From Psococerastis gibbosa (Eukaryota > Arthropoda > Insecta > Psocodea > Psocidae): DNA of 64,000 bases. Below are positions 12,201-24,200 of the stretch, piece after piece. Within the stretch, counting starts at the first letter, position 1. Every line of letters starts with the position of its first letter. A program made the translations under genes and the position numbers. The notes below the pieces were generated by a model, which was not told the DNA's origin, made no database searches, and saw nothing but the letters and a program-made list of their open reading frames with translations. The stretch lies in contig OZ020487.1 in the NCBI GenBank assembly GCA_963971405.1, positions 34,333,371 through 34,397,370 of the forward strand. Direction: 5' to 3'.

Positions 12201-15200
12201 CTCTATGGTCTAGTGGACAATAAAACTAATATTACCTGGAGAAATTGTGCGCAACATAGGGTGAGATGTTTAACAAATCGTGAGTTCTGACTCTGGTTGC
12301 TATTAGACTCTGATGGGCATCGCGGTAGGTGGTGTCCATAAGCAGTAGTCCTTTATTGTTTCTCACAGCCTTGGCGAAGCCTTTGGGGCCTTCTTCTTTG
12401 AGAATGTCCTTGAATCCTTTCGGAGGCGCGTTAACTGAAAGTTCAAATTAATTAAAATTAAAATAGCTGAAAGCTAGAATTTGCCTAATAACAAACCTTT
12501 GTTCAATAACTAACTAAACTTATTAACCATTAATGTTAATTTATTTTTGTTAGAGCTCTTTTCGCTCCCGTTGTTCTTAGCTATTATCGCATCCGTTCCT
12601 CCAGAGGGGATCAACTAACGATTGTTAAATATGTTAACTAACAAATAACAGATCCACAATGGAAATAAATTTTACTGACTACATGATTGCTTGTCCGAAC
12701 AGCCGATAGCTGCCCAGCAGGTAGCAATATTGAATTTGATAGGATATTATGACGTATTCATGCAATGTCGGTTAGTGAAACGGATCTGCTAAGGATCCTC
12801 AGTCGTTCTACCTTCACATGGATTATATGCAGAAGGCGATACTTTTCGTTCCACATCAAATAGCCGAAGTATGTTAGTTTCCGTTTCTTAATCGCCAGCA
12901 GTAACTCTGCTTCTGTATCCATTCGCCTCAGCATTAAGGACACAATTTCTCGAGTATTATTAGTTTTATTTATCTATTTCCAGATTAACTACAGTGTCAT
13001 CTAACGCAGGACGACATGACAATTGTGTATGAGCTTCATCTTATCTTATCAACTTAAGAAATCAAGATAATATCTAGCTATTGGTAAGGAGAATCACAAT
13101 AATCCACACAGAGTACGCCCAAGTAGTTTATTGGGAATGTTAGAGTTGAGTTCTACAATATACAGGGGAGAGGGAAATTTGCCGAATTTTCAGAACGGTT
13201 CAGTATACGTTAAACGCGAAATTCTAGAAAATTACAGAAGCCTCCTATCTGAGGTCTCAATTATACAATTATACATACATAGGTCTATTGTATTTTAGGT
13301 AAATTGAATGGCCACGCTTCAAGTTTCTTTTTGGGACTTTTTTTCATTATCGTCACTTAGAATTATACAAGTTATAAGACTTCAACCAAACCAAAAAGGC
13401 ACAGACAAAGTCTGCGTTTAATAAATAGAGCAATACCAAACCTGCTCTGTTCGTCAAACAACAGAGTGTAATTTCAGAGCTGCCAACACATACAGGTAAC
13501 CAACTCCAATGATGTGCCGCATGAACCAGCAGAACCACAGAGATGGATCAACTCAAAATAAAATTGAAACAAAGTTTACTTACACGGTAGGACCTCGCCC
13601 TCCTCGTCGAACTGACGCTCGGCCGTTACATCTGTAAGTTGGTAATAATGACACATACGAAACCAAACTACCAGGGGAAATGGCGATCTTTCATGCATGG
13701 ATCCGACATGTCTGCTATACATGCTGCCAATTCGAGATGGTATAATTAGACAGGTTTTCAAAACCGGAGTCAGATGATGAAACAGTAGAACCGGATTCTA
13801 CTACTTCATCAATTCAAGATAGCGCGTTAAATTTTCTGATTGGCTGCTATAGGAATATTAAGACGTTATTCTTTTAATGAAAGATCTCCATTAGATAAAA
13901 ACTGTGTCAAACTATTGTAAATGTAAATGCAGCTGTAGAAGCTATTTTAAATCTGTAAAATGTAATGAAGCTGAAAATTTCGTGAAAAGAAATGAAACTT
14001 GATAGCTCTGTCATCATCTTATGTTCGTTGTCAGTACTATCAATATCCTCTGCCTTGGCGCTTATTCCGCCGACGTCAATAGTTCACAATTGACGTGGTA
14101 GCAGACATTAAAGACAGTGTAAAAATGATCTGCTACCACGTCAAACACGTCAATAGTAACTATTGACGCCGGTGGAAAAGCCGCCTTGCACAATGAGGAC
14201 AGACGGTGCCACCTAGTCATGCTTTGCAGCAGGTTGTTAGTGTTCCTAGTAGTGGTAGGTTCACACAAAATGTAATAATAGTAAACACGAGAAATGTCAT
14301 ACAAACAACATATTAGTTCTGTGAGTTTTACATACGAATTTACAGAGCTATTAAATTTCACTCTTTATGAGGCAGTCGGAGGAGAAAGCCTTACAAGTGT
14401 ACAAATTTTTCATGAAATTTGGATCGTACAGTTGTCAACAATATCACATTCCTTATCAGAAATTCTCCTCTACATTTTGATACACATGATATGTGCCCGC
14501 TTATATAACACCGATTGGCTACAATCATCGAACTTGATTTGTGAAAAAAACCGGTTGGTGAAGGCGTTTGGAGGAAGGAGTTCAAAAACTGTGGCCAATC
14601 GGTGTCAGTGACAGCCACACATACATCATAATGTCAAGGAGTATTTCTTCCAAGGGATGCCACATTTTTGATACCTCTGTAATGGATATTTCTATTGACA
14701 TTCGACTTTGGGCGGATTCTACAATACGTTAGATATAGTACTCCATACCGTTCACCATATGGAGGCCTTATTCCCCAATAAAATTCACTTTAATTACTCG
14801 AATCGGCCTGAACCAGCTCCCCTATAACACTTACTGGCCACTATAACCTTGAATAAAGCCTGAATCGGCCTGAACCAGCTCCCCTATAACACTTACTGGC
14901 CACTATAACCTTGAATAAAGCCTATCAATTTATTTAAAAACTGAAAAAATATGACCAAATAAGATATAAAATCCATTCAATATCGTAAAAAATAAAATAA
15001 AAAACTTATAGTAAGAAATATGCCAACAATTTGGTAATAATAGTGAAAAATTAAATAAAAATTGCGGTATGTCTATGTAGATCATCATAAAACAAGGATT
15101 GAGCTCAATTAAAGTTTCGGGGCACGCTGGGAGTTTATGGGGTAGTTTGTCGAAACAGTAAGAATATCGGCGATTGAGTGTATAAAGTCAACAATGACGT

Positions 15201-18200
15201 TAGGCGCCCATTCCATTGACCGGCTAGGGCTATTTCCAAAAACAGTGACGTGGTAGCAGACATTCAAGACTTAGGTTGCGTTTCCACCGATCTCGCATTG
15301 CAGAATGCAAATGACATTGACGGAAATTAGAATTTTTCTTTTTATAGATATCTATTAAAATGTTTGTACTTAACATATCCCATGATGCCATTTTTTAATT
15401 TTAGTTTGTTTGTTTGTGATTTTACTGTATGATCATTGATCAATTTTAACTATGGCATAGAGGAAAATAAACATTTCCGTCAATTCTGCAATGCGAGTTC
15501 GGTGGAAACGCCACCTAAGTCTTGAATGTCTGCTACAACGTCACCGTTGTTGGAAATAGCCCTAGCCGGTCAATGGAATGGGCACCTTATAGGGAGTATA
15601 TATAATAGTAATATATAATACTAGTATATTATGAGAATTCGCCCTTAGTACAAAAACACGTAGTGGGGGGTCCAGTAGTCTCTATGAGATTAATAAAACC
15701 AGCAACGATGCAAAAGCTGCCCTAGGACGGCTTCAATATGAAAAAAAAAACAGTAAAATTTAAAATACAATTAATTATGTTTGCGAAAAAAGTTATATCA
15801 ATAATGGATTTTGGGCGTAGGCAGGCAGACCCACGTGTATTTTGGGACTTGTCATAATATAATTTTGAAATTATGAATAAAATTTGACTTTGTACGAGTA
15901 TATAAGTAATCTAGCTAAATGACGTAATAACATTAATTAGACCAGTCTAGTTTAAAATTACCGCCTTTATATTTGGAATAAGGTATCTGGGTAAAATCAA
16001 CAATAAGATTATTGACAAACGAAGTTTAGCAGAAATCATTGCTTATCACCCATGGATTCATATCACTCAAAGAAAAATTAAACTAAAATATAAAAAAAAT
16101 ACCACGAATTATGTAGCTTGTATATAAACTAAATCTTTCATAGCTACTAAATTAAATAAATATAAAAAACTGACAGATTTACGCTTGATACTGAGATGGG
16201 AAATTTCTACGGTCTACATCCTCTTAAATTAGGAAATACTATCACTCACAGGTAACCATCCGGCCCGTACCTCATTCAAACTAGGCTATGTTAAATTCAG
16301 AAAATCAAGCGTGCAGGGTACACCTCCCTGAATTTCATAATCACACAAATAAAAACATGCAGTTAAGCAACAGGAATGGAGAAAGCGCCAATAAAAGAGC
16401 AAAGACAGGCAAAAAGCAGTTCGCAAACAAAAATGAGCAATGAATAGTAAAGCTACTTACCAATGGGGACTTGGGGAATGTGCGGCTTTATTTCGGCAGG
16501 TTTAAGACCTGTTGCTAATGGCGTCTGGGGGCCGTTCACTAATACTTCTCCCAGATAGTTAAGCAGTTTCTGTGCACGATTTTGCGATGGCTGCAGTTGG
16601 AAAAGTTGTGGATTTTCATCGATGAAGTATGTGTCGATGCAACCGTTCAGGAATTTTTGGTTTTCTAACACATTCAGAAGAAAGGGGATGTTTGTCTGAA
16701 AGAAAAATACCAATATGGATCAGCCAGCTAGGACAGATTCGCTTTCTGTCAAACGGTAATTATAACAAGATTACGTGGCTGAAATAATAATCTCCACAAT
16801 TACCGCAAATAACGGTCCTGGAATCCACTGTACCCGGTTACACAATTGCCTCAGCAACGTGGTATAATGTGCTCATCTTATTAATGTACTAGCCTGCGTA
16901 ATCCTGCTCCAAGCTTTTAAGATTCGCAACCAAAATTAAGGCGAATCCGACGGACAAAATTGTCTGCTGGCACGTTTTCCCATATCCCCAAGCTTAGGCA
17001 ATGAAACGAAACTAATTTTCAGTAAGTTTTTCGACACATGCTCGGAACACCCTTAGCCGCACATGTCACGGGTGACAATGTGAAGGATACGATCGAGCGC
17101 TGGGTTGAATGTTTTTTTTTCTTTTCTAACGCCTGCTTTAAGTATTTCTGCTTTTAAGCAACCCTGTTAGCCTGGCGGGGGGAGTCAGTTTATTAACTTG
17201 AGGCACCCTAAGGGCAAACTCCTCGGGGAGAAGGGGAGTTGACTGACAGGGTGGCCCTCCTGATTATAGTGGATTCCGAACCACTTGGGGAACATAGTAG
17301 TCACACAATTAATTTGAAGGTGACCAGGACTTGCCACGGACGTAGACTGACTGGTATAGTCTCAGCGCGCCATCATGGCCCACCATGTTCCCCTGCCAAC
17401 GCTGTGCATACTACCAAGTTTGCCGCAGTTTGGAACACGCTCTGCTCTCGTGGATTCAACTTAGTAAGGCCGTTGGGCTGAATGTTTGTCACCCACCTTG
17501 ACGCCACGAACTCGGAACTCCCGAAGAGCACGATTCATTTTGGCACAAGAGCTGGGAAGGTCCTGAGCCCGGGCGATGACCTTGACAAGCAAAGAGTCGT
17601 AGTAGGGGGAGATGATAGCTCCGGCGTAGGCGGAAGCCGAGTCAAGACGGATGCCCATCCCCTCGCCAGACCGGAACACCTCGATACGACCCGTGTCCGG
17701 CTGGAAGTTCTTGGCTGGGTCTTCTGTTGTCACTCTGCATTGAATTGCATAACCCTGAAATAAACAATAAAGTAAATGCTACACCCCCAGCAAAATCGGC
17801 TTCGGCGGCAAGGTGGTAGCGTGCTTGTACTTGCGCAACATACCATGCGATCGGAGGCCTATTATAACTCAACATAAGTATTAAGTTAAGCGGCTATTCC
17901 ACCGACGTCGTTTTTCATTGTGCATGTGCATGACGTGGTAGCAGACATCATTAATAAGTCTCTACCATATTATAACTTAATTTATAATAGATAAGTTAAG
18001 TATCTACAATATAGTCTCCTTAAAATATGGAGGAGACTTATTAATGATGTCTGCTACCACGTCATGCACATGCACAATGAAAAACGACGTCGATGGAATA
18101 GCCGCCTTACCCAGTGATCCGACTGATGAGGTCAATCGGATACATTCACTAAATGGTTTGCACGCGATTAACCTTAAAAAAGGATTGATGGACGTTTAAC

Positions 18201-21200
18201 AAATTCTACCGAATAATGATCACCATGAATGTGGTTTACAATAACATTTTTATGAAGGTAACATTATGGCGCCCATTCCACCGACCGGCTACGGCTATTT
18301 ACAAAAACGGTGACGTGGTAGCAGATATACAAGACTTAGGTGGCATTTCCACCGATCTCGCACTGCAGAATGCAAATGACATTGACGGAAATTAGAATTT
18401 TTCTTTTTATAGAAATCTATTAAAATGTTTGTACTTAACATATCCCATGACGCCATTTTTTAATTTTAGTTTGTTTGTTTGTGATTTTACTGTATGATCA
18501 TTGATCAATTTTAACTATGGCATAGAGGAAAATAAACATTTCCGTCAATTCTGCAATGCGAGGTCGGTGGAAACTCCAACTAAGTCTTGAATGTCTGCTA
18601 CCACGTCACCGTTTTTGTAAATAGCCCTAGCCGGTCGGTGGAATGGGCGCCTATGACAGCCAACACACCAAAAATTAGAAGTGGAAGACTAGGGGTACCT
18701 ATTTTAAAAAGGATGAGCTACCCAGAAAATAAAAGCCATACTCTGTTCTATGAACAAAATACACAATTAATGAATAATGTTATCTTCAATCTAACCTACA
18801 AGCCGTGTCCAACTACGTATTCACATTAACAAAACCTCAAGAATTTATTTACACACACACACACCTGAGTTTCGATTTTATCCTGTGATAGACCTAACTC
18901 TGGCAGTGTCATTCCCGATGCAATTTTTATTTGCGATTGTACCAAGTCAATACTGCAACAGAAAAATAAAAATAAACTCAACAACACCATTGTAACCCGT
19001 ACCATAGAAATCTCGTGGCGGTATGTTAATTTTCTAGCATTGATAACTATCACAATTCATTCCCCTAATTTCCTATTTATCTGCTGGTATAAGTTTCGAA
19101 AATCGTAAAAGATAAAATAGTTCCATGTACCCATATAATTGAAGCGCCTATAAGCCAAATGGTGCAAGTGACATTTTTTACGTTTTGGAGTGCACCATCC
19201 TGTTATTCTAGCTGACTAGAAACTAACGGGAACATCGGGTAATGTCATTTTGACAAGGGAAAAAATTGAGAGAAAATTAGCTGTTTTTCTAGAGTTTTTG
19301 GAGGGGACAACTTCTCCAGAGCGGGGAATAGAAAAAATGGTCCCAAAATATGAATTTATTTTTTTAACCTGCATGCCGATTTCACCAAAATCCATTGAGT
19401 AATTTGCCCACAAATCCACGGATAGACAGACGTCAGACAGACATTCCGTAAAAATGTTTTTGGTTAATGGGAACTCAAAATGTGTAAATCCGTTGAAATA
19501 TCGAAATCGAAAATTTCGAACATCACAAAGCTTTCATTATATATTATATATATATATATATATATTATATGATGTATATTATGTATACGTATATAGCCTA
19601 CTGTATATTGTGTAGCGTGCAACCCTACCTTTTTATATGTGTATCCAGTTTACTGGATATACTAAATCTTAATATTACGATTACATATCTTCTTATTATT
19701 ATTTATTAAATTTTTTCAATTTATTTATTTATTTGTAAATCCGCCATATTTGTTTTGTTCAATTAACCAACCTCCAAATAAACATCATCGGTTTAAAATA
19801 AATTAATTTTTTCTATCTTTTATTATTATTCACAATTTAATTATCGCCAGATCTTTTAAAATCACAAAATCATAAAGTATCTATTATTATTTATTTCTAT
19901 TTATTAATAAAAATACTTTTATTATTATTATTATTACTTTAAAAAAGTTTTTGACGAGAGGTTGGCGGCCGGTTGAATTTGCGGTGGCTTGTTAGAAAAT
20001 GTTACGAGAAAGGATGGCCGAGAATTTCTTATAACCCGATTTGGATTTTAAAAAAAGAAAAAAAAGAAATGAGATTTTAAAGAAGGAAGAAGTCATAAGG
20101 ATGATGGCTGGCAGGAGTTGTGGTGGCATGGATTTGATTTCGACGATGATGGGCTAAACCCCACCCGGAAGGGGGTGTTCGGACTCCGCTCCCTCCTCAG
20201 CCCAGACAATGTGACGATTTAGGATTGAGCCATGAGGTGATCGCTTACTTTTTATTTATTGGAGACGCTTATTGGCCACGCTACTACAGGTGCTCTATTT
20301 TTCTATATCTTAGGGTTTCATAATTCTATCAAGAATATAATTTCTGTTAATTAATTCTTGTTGTAATTATTTCACAACATTCATTCCTCGATCCTACAGC
20401 CTCCTAAAGAACCCTAAGCCGGGGAGAAAACGCAACAAAGTGGCTCACACCAACGTTGGGGCCCGAGGTTGTAGAATGGTTGGAATGATTGTTGTGAAAT
20501 TGTTACGAACATGATAATCTTATTTTTAAATGGATTGTTGACAAAAGTGATATTTCTAGGCTAGAACAATAGTTTTGAAAAGATATAAACAACAGTAGTT
20601 TTGAATTAGTTGTTGACAAGTGATATTAATAATTTTGGAAATGATAGTTTTCGAAAAGATAATAACAAACAGTAAATGATACTTTTTAAAATTCTTAATC
20701 ATGGCATTTATATTTTTGAAAGATGTTCGCTAAGAAAAAAATAGTGATAATAAAATGTTTTGATTGTCAACAGGGCTTAGGTTACGGATAATCTTTGTGC
20801 TGTTGTGGTTATAATTACAGTTTCGTCAATTCGTCAGGGTTGAGGACGGACGGATCCAGAGGAGTCAACATCGGTTTTATGTAATTCAATCTATAACTAT
20901 TTATTTAATATTGGGCCTATATAAAAATTATCGTCATTTTACTTTAATTATGGTAAACCATTGATAGGAGTTTGTCCTTTCTGTTTGACACGGAATATAT
21001 TTGACTTGTTTTGTGCAAATTGGCTCAGTTATCAGCATTGGGGTAGTTCACACACTCTTGGTCGTAGTATTGTATGTATGGAATGAATGATAAGGAAGTA
21101 TTAATTCATTATATTAATAATAAGCAGGTAGGCCTATATTGGTTACCAAAAGTGGTATAATATATACCAGTTAGTTTTCTTTAGTCGCATTCGTCTTGGG

Positions 21201-24200
21201 TTTGAGGAGGGGGTGTTTAGGAACACCTACTTCCCTTTTTATGATAATTATAAATAATACAAGTGTATTAATAACAATTATCGTGTGAATTACTTCACGT
21301 AAGACTATTTAATAGTACGATAGACATTGTTGTGGAAAAAAAATATATATTTATATAAATATATATAGTGAAAAGTGCGAAAGATAATGCCACGAACCCT
21401 AATACAGTTTTTGAGTGCCACCAGTAAGGCCCGGCTAGAAGAGATCGCTGAACAGTTAGGATTACCGATAGAAGGCACGAAGGAGACCCTGAAAAAGGAA
21501 TTAAAAAGCCACTTCTTAGCGACACCGGAGTCGGCAAACCAGTTTGAGGATATGGCAGACGTTACCATTGTACGGCCTCCTTACTTAGTGGTACCATTAA
21601 CATTAACACAGTATCTAACCAACTGTGATGGAGAGAAGCTCGAGTCATTAGCCACGGAAGTCGGATGTGAGTTACCGGCGGCTGATCTGGAAGAGCAACG
21701 ACAATATATGAAAAGCTACGTGAATGATCATCCAGCTTGCCTAGGCGACATTGATAAATTTGCAAATTTGCAATTGGTAAGTTCACCATTACCCGAGACT
21801 CGACCAACAGACTTGGAGCCTGAGGAAGAGCTTTCCCACGATCAAGGAGAGGAGATACGGATGGAGAGAGTACTGAATCGAATCTTCAAAGTCAATTTAG
21901 AGTTGCAACGCGATTTCCTGCGACAGGTTCTTCCAGGGAGAAGCTCTAGGCCACAACTAGAAATGTTTTTAAAAGAGGCACGACGACGCAACATCACGTT
22001 CACCGGTGCCGACGGGAGTCTACCACTTTTTTTTAACAAATTGAAAGATTGCCTTGCCCTTCACCCACTAACAGAAGACGAAAAACTCCGCGCCATACCT
22101 ACGCTATTTGACGGGCCAGCCGCTCGGTGGTACGCCGGAAATAAGTATGCACTATGGACCGAACTGGAAATGGCGCTGAAGAACGTTTACCTGCCGGCAG
22201 ACCATCAACTCAAGTTGAAGGTCTTACTATATACTAGAACGATGGGAGAACACGAAAAGGTGGCCCACTACATCGCGGCCATGAAGGCACTGAACGACGA
22301 CCTCGCAACTCCACTCAAAGAAGTCGAACTTGTACCGTTACTCATGGCTCACCTACCCCCTCGACTGGCTAGTCTTGTAGGTTCCCAACTTACGGTATAT
22401 ACCTCAATAAAATCCTTTGAAATAACTTGCGTCGCGGCGGAGCACCAACTGGAACAACAAGCGTCCTACGTTCCACCGACCAACGCTATGCTATGCAACC
22501 CGCTCTACGGTGACTTTGGAGGTTCAAGACCACAACTCCTGGCGCTGGTTTCTCCTGCCAATATGACCACTTACAAGTGTAGGGGTTGCCGCCTGTTTGG
22601 ACATCGGGAACGAGACTGCCAAACCACTTCTCGTCCATTTTGTTATCACTGTGGCAAGACGGGAGTCCTATCCAGCCTTTGTACATGCCGGCCACCGAAG
22701 TTAAACAGCCAAGGGGGCGTGGCGAGGCAGGTGACCACGACCCCCGCAACCGAACAACCTCACCAACAACAGTGAACAATCAGCCATCGGTGCAGATTGA
22801 TTTGTCTTCTTGTGCGAACGCGCCGGACCCCCAGAAACGGTACTACATTAAAGTAGACATGGGTGGGATTCCAGTTATTGGACTTATTGACCCCGGATCG
22901 ACTCACTCTGTCATCTTAAGTGAGTATTGGCATGAATTACAAAAAAGGGGACATCACATCCGCGCGGTGTCGGCAAGCGCGACTGTTGCCAATGGGGAAG
23001 AAGCCGAAGTAGTCGGGTGTGTCAAGATCAACCTCATTGTAGAAACGGACGCGGGACCCGCAAATTGGGCAGGAGATTGTTACCTTGTGAAGCGTCTCTC
23101 TCATCCTCTAATTGTGGGGATGAACACACTGCAAGCCCTCCGAACCGTCATTGACTTCGGACAACATCGAGTAACTCTTCAAGATGGTGCAGCCCCTACT
23201 ATCATTCGTGCTGACGCTTTTTCTCTACACTGTGTGGATGAGGTGGACGTCAAGGATGTGACCATTGAAGACCCAAATATTAATGAAATGGAGGAATTCT
23301 GCCACCAGGACTTAACACCCGTTGACAGAGCCGACTTCAATGACTTACTTTGCAAATGGAAACAGCAGTTCCTCACTTCGAGTGGCAAGTGTGACCTCGT
23401 AGAGCATCGAATGTACCTGAAGGAGTTGAATACGGTGCCGGTCAAACAGCGCTACTACCCGATGTCACCACCGGTCCTGGAGATTGTGCATCAGCAGATT
23501 AAGAAATTACTAGCAGACGGCGTCATTGTTCCGTCAGAGTCTGAATGGGCGTCGCCTGTAGTTCCGGTCCGCAAGAAAAACGGCGAGATAAGAGTCTGCG
23601 TCGACTACAAACGTGTAAACGCCTTGTGTAAATCCAATGCTTTTCCTTTACCCCGGATTCATGAGTCTCTGGACCGTCTGAAAGATGCGTATTTTGTATC
23701 TTCGCTTGACCTCCTGTCGGGCTATCATCAAATCCGCGTAGCGGATGACACCAGACCTTTAACAGCTTTTATAGTACCCAATATGGGTCTTTTTGAACAT
23801 GCCTATGCACCTTTCGGGCTTAGTACGATGCCCGCGACATTCCAGAGTCTGATGCAGCGAGTACTTCGCGAAGCTCAAGAGTTTACAATCGTATACCTAG
23901 ATGATGTTTTAATATTTTCCCGTACCGCGGAACTACATAAGAAACATTTAGAAATAGTTTTCCGACTCCTCCGTCAAGCCAACTTAAAGGTAAATTGGAC
24001 AAAGTCCACGTTCGTCCGATCTGAGCTCATCTACCTCGGATATCGTGTGGGAGGAGGCATACTACAAGTCTCCGAAGACAAGGTCGTCGCGATCAGAAAT
24101 TATCCAAGACCAACGTCTGTAAAGGCCGTCCGCGCCTACCTAGGAATGGTGGGATGGTTTAGGCGTTTCATTCCGAGTTTTTCCGAGACTGCCGCCCCGT

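Noticed and set aside
14294-14618. Overlapping + and - strand frames of 105 and 75 codons, with ACACCGATTGGCT / GCCAATCGGTGT ends nearby
   Set aside because: No family resemblance; the inverted ends are too short and lack a target duplication, so I did not call an element.
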